A stretch of 64,000 nucleotides of DNA. Source: Pseudoxanthomonas mexicana (GTDB taxonomy: Bacteria > Pseudomonadota > Gammaproteobacteria > Xanthomonadales > Xanthomonadaceae). The notes beneath the pieces were generated by a model. That model was not told the DNA's origin. It saw only the letters and a program-made list of their open reading frames with translations, and searched no databases. The stretch's first letter is position 1. Each line of letters begins with the position of its first letter. Both the position numbers and the translations under genes were made by a program. Positions 8,077-17,614 of this stretch are shown here, in pieces. The DNA lies in contig NZ_LSIF01000054.1 of assembly GCF_001556105.1 (NCBI RefSeq), positions 23,543 to 87,542 on the forward strand, given 5' to 3'.

Positions 8077-10320
8077 TTACTGGACATCCAGTCCGTCGAC
8101 CTTCTGCCATCCCCGCGGCAACAACCCACCCCGCGTCGCACGCGCACCGACATACTCGTCCAGGTCCTTGAACGACAGGCTCATCGTGCGCTGGCCGCTC
8201 TTGACCTGCAGCGTCGCACCCGGCGACACCGCGGCGATCGCGACCACGCGTTCGGTGCCCAGCTTGGCCTTCGGGATCTCGATGATCTTGTTGCCTTTGC
8301 CCTTGTCCAGCTCCGGCAGTTCGCTGACCGGGAACGCGAGCAAGTGGCCGGCGCTGGTGACGGCGACGATGCGGTCGGTCTCGGTGTTGGGGACCGGTGC
8401 CGGTTGCAGTACGTTCGCACCGATCGTCAGGTTGAGCATCGCCTTGCCCGCCTTCTGGCGGCCGGTGAGGTTCTCGAAGCGGGTGACGAAGCCATAGCCG
8501 TGCGAAGACGCCAGCACGAAGCGCGCATCGTTGTCGCCGGTGGCCAGTGCCTGGAACGACGCGCCTGCCGCCGGCGAGAAGCGGCCGGTCAGCGGTTCGC
8601 CGTTGCCGCGCGCGGATGGCAGCGTGTGCACGGCGGTCGAGTAACTGCGGCCCTCCGAATCCAGGAACGCCACCTGCTGGTTGCTGCGTGAACGCACAGC
8701 ACCAAGCAACCCGTCGCCATCGCGGTAGGACAGCGTGGACGCATCCACGTCGTGGCCCTTCGCCGCGCGGATCCAGCCCTTCTCCGACAGCACCACGGTC
8801 ATCGGTTCGCTGGCGACCAGTTCGGTTTCGTCCAGCGCCTGCGCGGCGTCGCGCTGCACCAGCGGCGACAGGCGGGCATCGCCGAACTTCTTCGCGTCGG
8901 CGGTCAGTTCGTCCTTGATCAGCTTCTTCAGCTTGGTCTTCGATTCCAGGATGCCGGCGATCTTCTCGCGCTCGGCCTGCAGCTCGTCCTGCTCGCCGCG
9001 GATCTTCATTTCCTCGAGGCGGGCCAGCTGCTTCAGTTTGGTGTCGAGGATGTAATCCGCCTGTTCCTCGCTCAGCTTGAAGCGCGCGATCAGCGCGGCT
9101 TTCGGTTCGTCCTCGGTGCGGATGATGCGGATCACTTCATCCAGGTTGAGGAACGCGACCAGCAGGCCTTCCAACAGGTGCAGGCGGCGTTCGACCTTCT
9201 CCAGCCGGTGCTTGAGGCGGCGGGTGACGGTGTCGCTGCGGAACGCCAGCCATTCGGTCAGGAACATCTTCAGGTTCTTGACCTGGGGGCGGCCGTCCAG
9301 CCCGATGATGTTGAGGTTGACCCGGTAGCTCTTCTCCAGGTCGGTGGTGGCGAACAGGTGGCCCATCAGCTGTTCGGCATCCACGCGGTTCGAACGCGGA
9401 ATCAGCACCACGCGCACCGGATTGGCGTGGTCGGACTCGTCGCGGATGTCCTCCAGCCACGGCAGTTTCTTGGCGCGCATCTGCGCGGCGATCTGTTCGA
9501 TCACCTTCGACGGCGACACCTGGTAGGGCAGGGCGTCGATGACGATGTTGGCGTTGTCCTTACGCCACACCGCGCGCGCGCGGACGCTGCCGGTCCCGTT
9601 CTCGTACATCGCGCGCAGATCGGAGGCGGCAGTGATGATCTCCGCCTTGGTGGGGTAATCCGGACCACGCACGTGTTCGCACAGGTCGGCGACCGTCGCA
9701 TCCGGATCGTCGATCAGCCGGATGCAGGCGCTGACGATCTCGTTGAGGTTGTGCGGCGGCACGTCGGTCGCCATGCCGACGGCGATGCCGGTGGTGCCGT
9801 TGAGCAACAGGTGCGGCAGGCGCGCCGGCAACCAGGTCGGTTCTTCCAGTGTGCCGTCGAAGTTCGGCGTCCAGTCGACCGTGCCCTGGCCGAGTTCGCC
9901 CAGCAGCACCTCGGCGATCGGCGTGAGCTTGGACTCGGTGTAGCGCATCGCGGCGAACGACTTCGGGTCGTCCGGCGAACCGAAGTTGCCCTGGCCTTCG
10001 ATCAGCGGATAGCGGTACGAGAACGGCTGCGCCATCAGCACCAGCGCTTCGTAGCAGGCGCTGTCGCCGTGCGGGTGGTACTTGCCGATGACATCGCCCA
10101 CCGTGCGCGCGGACTTCTTCGGCTTGGCACCGGCGTTGAGGCCCAGCTCGCTCATCGAATAGACGATGCGCCGCTGTACCGGCTTCAGCCCGTCGCCGAT
10201 GAAGGGCAGGGCGCGGTCCAGCACCACGTACATCGAGTAGTCGAGGTAGGCGCGCTCGGCGTACTCGCGCAGCGGGATCTGTTCGAAACCGTGGAAGGTG
10301 GGGCGTATCGTTTCGCTCAT
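8077..10320 (-). CDS. parC: DNA topoisomerase IV subunit A
   Basis: ParC is the cleavage subunit of topoisomerase IV (with ParE), which decatenates daughter chromosomes. The 747-residue product begins with the breakage-reunion domain. [13 protein letters not shown] (residues 81-93) is the quinolone-resistance-determining region and keeps the wild-type Ser87 and Glu91 equivalents. FAAMRYTES holds the catalytic Tyr127. A coiled coil follows around residues 400-480 ([17 protein letters not shown]), then the variable C-terminal beta-pinwheel. The length (747 against about 880 for GyrA) and the absence of a GyrA box favour ParC over GyrA. The last 35 bp are duplicated downstream. Confidence 0.95.
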   Translation of the reverse strand: MSETIRPTFHGFEQIPLREYAERAYLDYSMYVVLDRALPFIGDGLKPVQRRIVYSMSELGLNAGAKPKKSARTVGDVIGKYHPHGDSACYEALVLMAQPFSYRYPLIEGQGNFGSPDDPKSFAAMRYTESKLTPIAEVLLGELGQGTVDWTPNFDGTLEEPTWLPARLPHLLLNGTTGIAVGMATDVPPHNLNEIVSACIRLIDDPDATVADLCEHVRGPDYPTKAEIITAASDLRAMYENGTGSVRARAVWRKDNANIVIDALPYQVSPSKVIEQIAAQMRAKKLPWLEDIRDESDHANPVRVVLIPRSNRVDAEQLMGHLFATTDLEKSYRVNLNIIGLDGRPQVKNLKMFLTEWLAFRSDTVTRRLKHRLEKVERRLHLLEGLLVAFLNLDEVIRIIRTEDEPKAALIARFKLSEEQADYILDTKLKQLARLEEMKIRGEQDELQAEREKIAGILESKTKLKKLIKDELTADAKKFGDARLSPLVQRDAAQALDETELVASEPMTVVLSEKGWIRAAKGHDVDASTLSYRDGDGLLGAVRSRSNQQVAFLDSEGRSYSTAVHTLPSARGNGEPLTGRFSPAAGASFQALATGDNDARFVLASSHGYGFVTRFENLTGRQKAGKAMLNLTIGANVLQPAPVPNTETDRIVAVTSAGHLLAFPVSELPELDKGKGNKIIEIPKAKLGTERVVAIAAVSPGATLQVKSGQRTMSLSFKDLDEYVGARATRGGLLPRGWQKVDGLDVQ

Positions 10321-10413
10321 CGGGTACGTTCGTCTGCAGCAGTGTCCTGCGGCAATTCTACCCGTCGTGGTCTCACGGCCTGAGCGCGGTGAAGCGCAAG
10401 AACGCCGGAAACG

Positions 10414-10436
10414 AAAAACCCCCGCTTGCGCGAGGG
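10414..10436 (-). terminator. Terminator after tRNA-Leu
   Basis: On the minus strand, CCCTCGC/GCGGGGG (10430-10436 with 10419-10425, one G-U pair) closes a GCAA loop and is followed by five T residues. It lies 13 bp after the tRNA 3' end. Confidence 0.8.
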
Positions 10437-10448
10437 TCTCGTTATGCG

Positions 10449-10533
<85 letters not shown>

Positions 10534-10625
10534 AGGTAAGCGAGGCGCGCATTTTGTGGGGGTGGCGGAGGAATGTCAACGGTTCCTTCGCGTGGCGGTG
10601 TTCAGGCGAGGTGTACCATCCCGCC

Positions 10626-13082
10626 ATGACCAAGAAAACACAACGAAGCGGCGGCAAGACGCCCGCCGGGAAAGGAAGCAAGCCGGGCGGCGCGTCCGCC
10701 TCCGGTACCACCGGGAAGCCGGCCAAGACCGGCAAACCCGCCAAGAAGAGCCTGCCGCCGTGGATGCCCGACGTGGCGTCCCGTCCATCGAACGCCAAGG
10801 CGCCGTCCCGTCGCCCGTCGCCCGGTCCCGCACCGCGTGCCGCCGGCCGGTTCGTCGATCCGCACGCACAGCGCGAAGCCCAGCGGTACGAACAGCCCAT
10901 CGCCAGCCGCGAAGCCATCCTTGGCTTCCTTGAGGCCGCCGAGGGTCCGCAGACTGCGGAGGAGATCGCCGGGCCGTTGGGCCTTGATGCGCCCGACCGT
11001 TTCGACGCGCTGTCCAAGCGCCTGGGTGCGATGGTCCGCGATGGCCAGCTCGTGCAGAACCGCCGCGGTGGCTTCGCGCCGGTGCAGCACACCGACCTGA
11101 TCGCCGGTACGGTGATCGCCAATCCGGACGGCTTCGGTTTCCTTCGTCCCGACACGGGCGGTGGCGACGATCTCTTCCTGCCCCCGTTCGAGATGCGCAA
11201 GGTGATGCACGGCGATCGCGCGCTGGCCAACGTCACCGGCATCGATCGGCGCGGCCGCCGCGAAGGCAGCATCGCGCGCGTGCTGGAACGTGGCGTCACC
11301 CGTCTGATCGGGCGCTTCGGCTTCGAGGCCGGCATTGCCTACGTGGCGCCGGACGACAAGCGCATCCAGCGCAACGTGCAGATCCCGCAGGACGCCACCG
11401 GTGGCGCGCGCGACGGCCAGCTGGTCGTCGTCGAGCTGACGCAGGCGCCGGATGCGCGTCGTCCCCCCATCGGCAAGATCATCGCGGTGCTGGGCGACAG
11501 CCTGACCCCGTCGCTGGTGGTCGAAGCCGCGATCCACGGCCACAACCTGCCGCACGAATTCCCGCAGGAAGTACTGGACGAAGCCACGGCGGTGCCACTG
11601 GTGGTCGAGCCGACGATGATCGGCGATCGCGTGGACCTGCGGTCCACGCCGCTGGTGACCATCGACGGCGAGGATGCCAAGGATTTCGACGACGCGGTCT
11701 ACTGCGAACCGACGCGCGACGGCTTCCGCCTGATCGTCGCCATCGCCGACGTCTCACATTACGTCCGTCCCGGCACGCCGCTGGACGACGAAGCGCAGAA
11801 GCGCGCGACCTCGGTGTATTTCCCCGGGTTCGTGGTGCCGATGCTGCCGGAGACACTGTCCAACGGCATCTGCTCGCTGAATCCGAAGGTCGATCGCATG
11901 ACCTTCGTCTGCGACATGCAGGTCAACCGCGACGGCGAAGTCACGCAGTCGCGGTTCTACGAGGCGGTGATGAACTCGCACGCGCGCCTGACCTACACGC
12001 AGGTGTGGAAGGCGGTCGGCGAGAACGATGAGGAAGTACGTACGCTGATCGCGCCGGTGCTGCCGCACGTCGAGCGCCTGTACCAGCTGTACCACGTGCT
12101 GGCGAAAGCACGCGCGACCCGTGGCGCCATCGAGTTCGAAAGCTCGGAAGTGCGCTTCGTGTTGGACAACCGGGGCGAAGTCACCCAGGCCGGGATGCTG
12201 GTGCGCAACGACGCGCACAAGCTGATCGAGGAGTGCATGATCGCCGCCAACGTGGAAGCGGCGAAGTACCTGCTTGCCGCGCATATTCCGGCGCCGTACC
12301 GCATCCACGACAAGCCGCCGGAAACCAAGTACGGCGACCTGCTGGAATTCCTCAAGGAGTTCAAGCTGTCGATGCCGTCGTGGGGCAAGGTACAGCCGAA
12401 GGATTTCACCCAGTTGTTGAAGAAGGTGCGCGAGCGTCCGGACGCGGCGCTGCTGGAATCGGTGCTGTTGCGCAGCCAGAGCCTGGCCGTGTATGCGCCC
12501 GAGAACATCGGTCATTTCGGCCTGGCGCTGACGGCCTATGCGCATTTCACCTCGCCGATCCGTCGTTACCCGGACCTGCTGGTGCATCGTGCGATCAAGC
12601 ATGGCCTGTCGCGGAAGCCGCCAGACGCGTTCCAGTACTCGCCGCGCGACATGGCCGCGCTGGCGCTGCAGTGTTCCGAGCGCGAACGTCGCGCCGACGA
12701 GGCCGAGCGCGAGGTCGACGAGCGCTACCGCGCCGCATGGATGGAGAAGCACGTCGGCGGCCAGTTCGATGGCGTCATCAGCGGCGTGACCAGCTTCGGC
12801 CTATTCGTGGAGCTTGACCAGTCCAAGGTCAACGGCCTGGTCCACGTGACCCAGCTGCCGCAGGACTACTACCACTTCGACCCGATGCGCAAGACGCTGT
12901 CGGGCGAGCGTCGTGGCCTGTCGTTCCGCCTGGGCGACCGCGTGCGCATCATCGTGCTGAAGGCCAGCCTGGAGGAGCGCAAGATCGACTTCCGCCTGGT
13001 CGAGGACAAGACCAAGGACAGCGGCCTGCCGCCGCCCCCGCCGCGCGGCCAGCCGGCCAAGCGCACGAAGAAAAAGTATTGA
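10626..13082 (+). CDS. rnr: Ribonuclease R
   Basis: RNase R is a processive 3'-5' exoribonuclease that degrades structured RNA, including rRNA and tmRNA-tagged messages. The 818-residue product has an unusually basic, Lys/Pro/Gly-rich N-terminal tail (about residues 1-75), then a winged helix (about 85-145), cold-shock domains, the RNB catalytic domain with DGEDAKDFDDAVYCE (the Asp cluster that binds Mg2+), and a C-terminal S1 domain (GQFDGVISGVTSFGLFVEL). The final KRTKKKY tail is basic too. The start is the ATG at 10626; the in-frame extension upstream runs through the tRNA gene. It is followed 3 bp later by the GFA-family gene. Confidence 0.95.
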   Translation: MTKKTQRSGGKTPAGKGSKPGGASASGTTGKPAKTGKPAKKSLPPWMPDVASRPSNAKAPSRRPSPGPAPRAAGRFVDPHAQREAQRYEQPIASREAILGFLEAAEGPQTAEEIAGPLGLDAPDRFDALSKRLGAMVRDGQLVQNRRGGFAPVQHTDLIAGTVIANPDGFGFLRPDTGGGDDLFLPPFEMRKVMHGDRALANVTGIDRRGRREGSIARVLERGVTRLIGRFGFEAGIAYVAPDDKRIQRNVQIPQDATGGARDGQLVVVELTQAPDARRPPIGKIIAVLGDSLTPSLVVEAAIHGHNLPHEFPQEVLDEATAVPLVVEPTMIGDRVDLRSTPLVTIDGEDAKDFDDAVYCEPTRDGFRLIVAIADVSHYVRPGTPLDDEAQKRATSVYFPGFVVPMLPETLSNGICSLNPKVDRMTFVCDMQVNRDGEVTQSRFYEAVMNSHARLTYTQVWKAVGENDEEVRTLIAPVLPHVERLYQLYHVLAKARATRGAIEFESSEVRFVLDNRGEVTQAGMLVRNDAHKLIEECMIAANVEAAKYLLAAHIPAPYRIHDKPPETKYGDLLEFLKEFKLSMPSWGKVQPKDFTQLLKKVRERPDAALLESVLLRSQSLAVYAPENIGHFGLALTAYAHFTSPIRRYPDLLVHRAIKHGLSRKPPDAFQYSPRDMAALALQCSERERRADEAEREVDERYRAAWMEKHVGGQFDGVISGVTSFGLFVELDQSKVNGLVHVTQLPQDYYHFDPMRKTLSGERRGLSFRLGDRVRIIVLKASLEERKIDFRLVEDKTKDSGLPPPPPRGQPAKRTKKKY

Positions 13083-13085
13083 GGC

Positions 13086-13559
13086 GTGGCGGACACGATC
13101 CACACCGGCGGTTGCCAATGCGGCGCGGTCCGCTTCCGCGTCACCGGGGAATTGAACGACGCGTCGATCTGCCATTGCCGGATGTGCCAGAAGGCGTTCG
13201 GTGCGTACTACGCGCCGCTGGTGTCGACGCGCGGCGCCTCGCTTGAGTGGACGCGCGGTGAGCCGAAGCGCTTCCAATCTTCGAACGTCGTGCAGCGTGG
13301 CTTCTGTGCCGACTGTGGCACGCCGCTGACCTACGAGGCGCCGGATGGGGTGGCGTTGGCCGCGGGGGCGTTCGATGCACCTGAAGGGCTGGCGCCTTGG
13401 GTGCAGTACGGCGTGGAGCGCAAGTTGCCGTACGTCGATGACTTGCCGTCGCTGCCGCAGCGTCGCACCGAAGAGGATGCCGCCGCGGCGGCTTTCCTTG
13501 CCGGGGTGGAGTCCTTCCAGCATCCGGACCACGACACGGCCGCGTGGCCGCCGCGCTGA
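13086..13559 (+). CDS. GFA/CENP-V family zinc protein
   Basis: A 157-residue protein of the glutathione-dependent formaldehyde-activating (GFA)/centromere protein V family, a Mss4-like zinc fold. Zinc ligands are C10 and C12 (GGCQCG), C29, C31 and C34 (CHCRMC) and C74/C77 (CADCG). Family members are annotated as S-(hydroxymethyl)glutathione synthase-like, but most are uncharacterised, so I give no reaction. The start GTG at 13086 is 3 bp after the rnr stop, suggesting co-transcription with rnr. No frxA/frmA-type formaldehyde genes are nearby. Confidence 0.88.
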   Translation: MADTIHTGGCQCGAVRFRVTGELNDASICHCRMCQKAFGAYYAPLVSTRGASLEWTRGEPKRFQSSNVVQRGFCADCGTPLTYEAPDGVALAAGAFDAPEGLAPWVQYGVERKLPYVDDLPSLPQRRTEEDAAAAAFLAGVESFQHPDHDTAAWPPR

Positions 13560-13610
13560 CCGACCCGTCGGTGCGATAATGCCGGCCTTTCCAGGGCGGC
13601 CGTACAGCGC

Positions 13611-14354
13611 ATGAGCAAGCAGAACCAGTGGATCGTCGGCGTCAACGCGGTGGCCTCGGCCGTCGAGAACGATGCCGACAACGTGCGCGAGATCCTGGTC
13701 GAGGGTGGCAGCAAGAACGCGCGCCTGACCGAGATCGAAGAGAACGCACGCCGCAAGGGCATCGACGTGCGCCGCGTCACCAGCCAGGCGCTGGACGGTG
13801 TGGCCGGTTCACTGCGCCACCAGGGCGTGGCGGCGCGCTACGCCGCCGCGCCAACCTGGGACGAGAACGAACTGCAGGGCCTGGTGGAAGCCGCGGATGG
13901 CAAGGCACTGTTGCTGGTGCTGGACGGCGTGCAGGACCCGCACAACCTCGGCGCCTGCCTGCGCAGCGCGGCGGCTGCCGGCGTCACGGCGGTGATCATT
14001 CCCAAGGACAAGTCGGTCGGCGTCAACGCGACGGTCCGCAAGACCTCGGCCGGTGCCGCCGACCGCATTCCCGTCGTGCAGGTCACCAATCTCTCGCGCT
14101 GCCTGCGCGACCTGCAGCAACTCGGCGTGTGGATCTACGGCCTGGCCGGTGAAGCCACGGCATCGCTCTATGCGACCGACCTGCGCGGCAACGTGGCGCT
14201 GGCGCTGGGCGGAGAAGCCGACGGCCTGCGCCGGCTGACGCGCGAGCATTGCGACGGGCTGGTGAAGATCCCCATGCCCGGCGACATCGAAAGCCTCAAC
14301 GTCTCGGTCGCGGCCGGCATCACGCTGTTCGAGGCCGTCCGCCAGCGCCAGTAA
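13611..14354 (+). CDS. rlmB: 23S rRNA (guanosine-2251-2'-O)-methyltransferase
   Basis: A SPOUT-class methyltransferase of 247 residues that methylates the ribose of G2251 in the 23S rRNA P loop. The N-terminal substrate-binding domain (WIVGVNAVASAVENDADNVREILVEGG) is followed by the trefoil-knot domain with LDGVQDPHNLGACLRSAAAAGV, the family's N/R motif, then ALGGEADGLRRLTREHCD and IPMPGDIESLNVSVAAGI, the knot and dimer signature. It follows rnr and the GFA gene; rnr next to rlmB is a common gammaproteobacterial arrangement. Confidence 0.96.
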   Translation: MSKQNQWIVGVNAVASAVENDADNVREILVEGGSKNARLTEIEENARRKGIDVRRVTSQALDGVAGSLRHQGVAARYAAAPTWDENELQGLVEAADGKALLLVLDGVQDPHNLGACLRSAAAAGVTAVIIPKDKSVGVNATVRKTSAGAADRIPVVQVTNLSRCLRDLQQLGVWIYGLAGEATASLYATDLRGNVALALGGEADGLRRLTREHCDGLVKIPMPGDIESLNVSVAAGITLFEAVRQRQ

Positions 14355-14367
14355 TCGGGACCATCGC

Positions 14368-15561
14368 ATGAGCAGGGAACGCCGCATGATCTTCCGCCAT
14401 CTGGTCGCGCTGTCGCTGGTGGCATGTTCGTTGTCCGCCACCGCGAAGGATGAAGCGCGTACCCGTGCGCGCGATCTCGGCGTCGCGCCGGGCATCTTCG
14501 CGCCCGGCACGCACAACGCCATCACCGATGTGGCCGGCGTGCGTGTCGGCCAGGTGACGCTGAAGGAAGGCGATACCGTCCGCACCGGCGTTACCGCGAT
14601 CCTGCCGCATGCCGGCAACGTCTACCGCTCGCGCGTGCCGGCGGCGGTGCACGTCGGCAACGGCTTCGGCAAGTTCGTCGGCAGCACGCAGGTCAACGAA
14701 CTCGGCGAACTGGAAACGCCGATCCTGCTGACCTGCACGCTGTGCGTGTGGAAAGCCGCCGATGCGATGGCGGAGTGGATGCTGGCCAAGCCGGACATGC
14801 AGCAAGTGCGCTCGCTCAACGTGGTGGTCGGCGAGACCAATGACGGCGGACTCAACGATATCCGTGCGCGCCCGGTCACCGCCGATGCCGTGCGCCGCGC
14901 GCTGGAATCCGCCGCCGACGGCATCGTGCAGGAAGGCAGCGTCGGTGCCGGCACCGGCACGGTGGCGTTCGGCTGGAAGGGCGGCATCGGCACGTCCTCG
15001 CGCAAGCTGCCCGAATCGCTGGGCGGCTGGACCGTCGGCGTGCTGGTGCAGAGCAATTTCGGTGGCGTGCTGCAGGTGTCGGGTGCGCCGGTCGGACGCG
15101 AACTGGATCGTTATGCGTTCCAGAAGGCGGTCGCCATGCAGGCCGATGGCCGCCGCGGCCTTGCCGACGATCGCGGCGATGGCTCGATCATCATCGTCAT
15201 CGCCACGGATGCGCCGTTGGGTGACCGCAACCTGCGTCGCGTCGCGTCGCGCGCGATGATGGGCCTGGGCCGCACCGGCAGTTCGGCCTCGAACGGCAGC
15301 GGCGATTACATCCTTGCGTTCTCGACCGCGGATTCGGTGCGGCGTGCCTTCGATGCGCCGCGGCTGGAGACCTCGGAACTGGCGAACGAACAGATGAGCG
15401 CCGTGTTCCAGGCCAGCGTGGAAGCGGTCGAGGAGGCGATCTACAACTCGATCTTCATGGCCACCACGGTCAGTGGCAACGGCGAGACCGTCGAAGCCAT
15501 CCCGCTGGATCGCGTGCGCCGGATCCTGAAACAGCACGGCATCGCACCGCCGACGAAGTGA
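14368..15561 (+). CDS. P1 family (DmpA-type) self-processing aminopeptidase, exported
   Basis: A 397-residue member of peptidase family S58 (DmpA/BapA), which removes N-terminal D-, L- or beta-amino acids. The DmpA hallmark GDGSIIIVIATDAPL is present; the precursor is expected to cleave itself between G272 and S273, leaving Ser as the nucleophile of the beta chain. Earlier motifs GVRVGQVTL and NVVVGETNDG also fit. An N-terminal hydrophobic stretch ends in LVAC (residues 17-20), a possible lipobox, so it may be a lipoprotein; a type I cleavage after SATA is the alternative. A second start at 14386 is possible. It follows rlmB by 13 bp. Confidence 0.88.
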   Translation: MSRERRMIFRHLVALSLVACSLSATAKDEARTRARDLGVAPGIFAPGTHNAITDVAGVRVGQVTLKEGDTVRTGVTAILPHAGNVYRSRVPAAVHVGNGFGKFVGSTQVNELGELETPILLTCTLCVWKAADAMAEWMLAKPDMQQVRSLNVVVGETNDGGLNDIRARPVTADAVRRALESAADGIVQEGSVGAGTGTVAFGWKGGIGTSSRKLPESLGGWTVGVLVQSNFGGVLQVSGAPVGRELDRYAFQKAVAMQADGRRGLADDRGDGSIIIVIATDAPLGDRNLRRVASRAMMGLGRTGSSASNGSGDYILAFSTADSVRRAFDAPRLETSELANEQMSAVFQASVEAVEEAIYNSIFMATTVSGNGETVEAIPLDRVRRILKQHGIAPPTK

Positions 15562-15575
15562 TCCCCCGGGGATCA
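15559..15575. repeat. 17-bp palindrome spanning both convergent stop codons
   Basis: TGATCCCC and GGGGATCA flank a single C. The left TGA is the stop of the peptidase gene (15559-15561), and the right TCA is the stop of the convergent XRE regulator (15573-15575). It could fold as a short hairpin in either transcript. T runs are missing, so terminator activity is uncertain. Confidence 0.75.
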
Positions 15576-16112
15576 GTGCACGACGTTGCGGATGAAGCGC
15601 AGCGGGGCGTTGCCGTCGTTGCGGTAGGCGTAGTCGCAGTCGCTGGGGAACACGAAGAAGTCGCCGGCTGCGACGACGTGTTCGCGGTCCGGGAGTTCGA
15701 TCAGCAGGCTGCCTTCGATGACGAAGAACATCTCGTGCCAGCCTGCCGGATCGGCTGCCGACGTATAGCGGTCGCCGGGCATCAGCGTCCACGCCCACAG
15801 TTCCACGTCGTGCGAGGCTGGCGCCGTTGCGAGCAGCACGCCCTGCGATCCCGCCGTGCGGCCGCTCCAGGCCAGCGCTTCGATGCGGTCCAGGCCGGGC
15901 GCGCTCGGCGGCTTCACCAGGTCCGCGAACGTCACCTTCAGCGCCTCGGCGATGCGATCAAGGGTGTTGAGGCTGACATTGGCGTCGCCGGATTCGATGC
16001 CCACCAGCATGCGGCGGGACACGTCCGCGGCGACGGACAGCGCCTGCTGGCTGAGGCCTGCGTCCGTCCGCAGGCGGCGAATGTTGTCGGCGACGTGTTC
16101 CAGCACACTCAT
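15573..16112 (-). CDS. XRE-family transcriptional regulator with cupin domain
   Basis: A 179-residue regulator. The N-terminal helix-turn-helix of the XRE/HipB type (residues 8-65: NIRRLRTDAGLSQQALSVAA, then SRRMLVGIESGDANVSLNTLDRIA) is joined to a C-terminal cupin_2 beta barrel (residues about 105-179: MPGDRYTSAADPAGWHEMFFVIEG). Regulators of this build usually sense a small ligand through the cupin and often control a neighbouring transporter or catabolic gene. It is divergent from the RhtA/EamA exporter, with a twin operator between them (16123-16175) only 10 bp from its start. Autoregulation and control of the exporter are therefore likely. The ligand, perhaps an amino acid, is inferred only from the neighbour. 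Confidence 0.93.
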   Translation of the reverse strand: MSVLEHVADNIRRLRTDAGLSQQALSVAADVSRRMLVGIESGDANVSLNTLDRIAEALKVTFADLVKPPSAPGLDRIEALAWSGRTAGSQGVLLATAPASHDVELWAWTLMPGDRYTSAADPAGWHEMFFVIEGSLLIELPDREHVVAAGDFFVFPSDCDYAYRNDGNAPLRFIRNVVH

Positions 16113-16122
16113 AGGCGAGGGT

Positions 16123-16175
16123 TGCGCATTATATTGCGCATCCGGTAAGCTTCAGTCTGCGCAATATAGTGCGCA
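16123..16175. promoter_or_regulatory. Twin TGCGCA operator for the XRE-cupin regulator
   Basis: Two near-identical 18-bp boxes lie in inverted orientation: TGCGCATTATATTGCGCA at 16123-16140, and the reverse complement of TGCGCACTATATTGCGCA at 16158-16175. Only one of the 18 positions differs. Each box is itself a pair of TGCGCA palindromes 12 bp apart. Box centres are 35 bp apart. The site fills the divergent region between the regulator (start 16112) and the exporter (start 16226). Confidence 0.85.
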
Positions 16176-16225
16176 GATCGTTTCCCCTCAAGCGCGGCGC
16201 ACCGGCGTCCGCAGGTAGTGCCGTC

Positions 16226-17113
16226 ATGTCGTCCTCGAATTCCCATGCCCCCGTCCACTGGCAGCCGATCGCACTGCTGCTCGTCGCCATGCTGTCCATC
16301 CAGGCGGGCGCGTCGATGGCGAAGAGCCTGTTCCCGGCCGTCGGTGCGACCGGCGCGACCGCGCTGCGACTGGCGCTGGCCACGCTGATCCTGGTGGCGG
16401 TGTTCCGGCCGTGGCGCATGCGCGTCACCCGCGACCAGTGGCCGCTGCTGCTGTTCTACGGCACCTCGCTGGGCCTGATGAACCTGCTGTTCTACAAGTC
16501 GCTGGAGACCGTGCCGCTGGGCATTGCGGTCGCGCTCGAGTTCACCGGCCCGCTCGCGGTCGCGTTGCTGGGGTCGCGTCATTTGCGCGACGTGGGCTGG
16601 GTGGTGCTGGCCGTGATCGGACTGGTGCTGCTGGTGCCGGAGCAGGGTGCGCAGGCACTGGATCCCGTCGGCGTGGCGTACGCGCTGGGCGCCGGTGCCT
16701 GCTGGGCGATGTACATCGTGTTCGGCCAGAAGGCGGGCAACGCGCATGGTCCGCAGACCGTCGCCATCGGCAGTTGCATCGCCGCGGCGGTCGCGGTGCC
16801 GTTCGGTGTGGCGCATGCCGGTGGCGCGTTGCTGGCGCCCGCGCTGCTGCCCATCGCGCTGGCGGTGGCGCTGCTGTCCACGGCGATTCCCTACAGCCTG
16901 GAGATGGTGGCGCTGACGAAGATGCCGACGCGCACCTTCGGCATGCTGATGAGCCTGGAACCGGCCATCGCCGCGCTGTGCGGCCTGCTGTTCCTGCACG
17001 AGCGCCTGTCGATGCTGCAGTGGCTGGCGATCGCGTCGATCATCGTGGCATCCGCCGGCGCAGCGATGACATCACGAGCGCCGGTGGAGACCGCCGGCAG
17101 CGGCAGCGCGTAG
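16226..17113 (+). CDS. EamA/RhtA-type transporter (probable amino-acid exporter)
   Basis: A 295-residue inner-membrane protein with about ten hydrophobic helices forming two EamA (DMT superfamily) repeats. Length and motifs resemble RhtA, the threonine/homoserine exporter: PIALLLVAMLSIQAGASMAKSLFP at the start, ALRLALATLIL, ALEFTGPLAVALLGSR, and TRTFGMLMSLEPAIAALCG in the second half. The ATG at 16226 is preferred over an upstream in-frame ATG at 16169 that overlaps the operator and would add a basic, non-membrane segment. The divergent XRE-cupin regulator probably controls it. Specificity for threonine or homoserine is a family inference. Confidence 0.85.
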   Translation: MSSSNSHAPVHWQPIALLLVAMLSIQAGASMAKSLFPAVGATGATALRLALATLILVAVFRPWRMRVTRDQWPLLLFYGTSLGLMNLLFYKSLETVPLGIAVALEFTGPLAVALLGSRHLRDVGWVVLAVIGLVLLVPEQGAQALDPVGVAYALGAGACWAMYIVFGQKAGNAHGPQTVAIGSCIAAAVAVPFGVAHAGGALLAPALLPIALAVALLSTAIPYSLEMVALTKMPTRTFGMLMSLEPAIAALCGLLFLHERLSMLQWLAIASIIVASAGAAMTSRAPVETAGSGSA

Positions 17114-17614
17114 TCAGTCCAGCAGCGCCTGGTAGTGCGCCAGGTCGTCGGCGGAGAAGCAGCAGAAGGTCACGTCCGGCGGTGCGGTCGACGCAGCCAG
17201 TGCGGCGCGCACCGTGTCGACCGCAACACGCGCGGCGGCATCCGCGGGGTAGCCGAAGATGCCGGTGCTGATGCAGGGAAAGGCAATGCTGCGCAGGTCG
17301 TGCTTCGCCGCGAGCGCCAGGCTGTTGCGGTAACACGCAGCCAGCAGGTCGGGTTCTCCCTGCTCGCCGCCGCGCCAGACCGGGCCAACGGTATGGATCA
17401 CATGGCGCGCCGGCAGGCGATATCCCTTCGTGATCTTCGCTTCGCCGGTCCTGCAACCGCCGAGCAGCCGGCACTCGTGCACCAGGTCCGGACCTGCCGC
17501 GCGATGGATGGCGCCATCCACACCGCCGCCGCCGAGCAGCGAGCTGTTCGCTGCGTTGACGATGGCGTCGACCTGCAGGGTGGTGATGTCGGCGCGCAGC
17601 GCGCGGATGACCAT
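17114..17614 (-). CDS. Macrodomain protein (O-acetyl-ADP-ribose deacetylase-like)
   Basis: A 166-residue single macrodomain. [26 protein letters not shown] is the MacroD-type ADP-ribose-binding and catalytic loop, and [14 protein letters not shown] is the second phosphate-binding loop. MacroD/YmdB enzymes deacetylate O-acetyl-ADP-ribose and remove mono-ADP-ribose from acidic residues. I chose the ATG at 17614 because residues before it do not belong to the fold and the codon overlaps the stop of the upstream RNase T fusion (ATGA). The two are therefore translationally coupled, which suggests ADP-ribose chemistry in the same process. Its stop abuts the stop of the convergent exporter. Confidence 0.93.
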   Translation of the reverse strand: MVIRALRADITTLQVDAIVNAANSSLLGGGGVDGAIHRAAGPDLVHECRLLGGCRTGEAKITKGYRLPARHVIHTVGPVWRGGEQGEPDLLAACYRNSLALAAKHDLRSIAFPCISTGIFGYPADAAARVAVDTVRAALAASTAPPDVTFCCFSADDLAHYQALLD

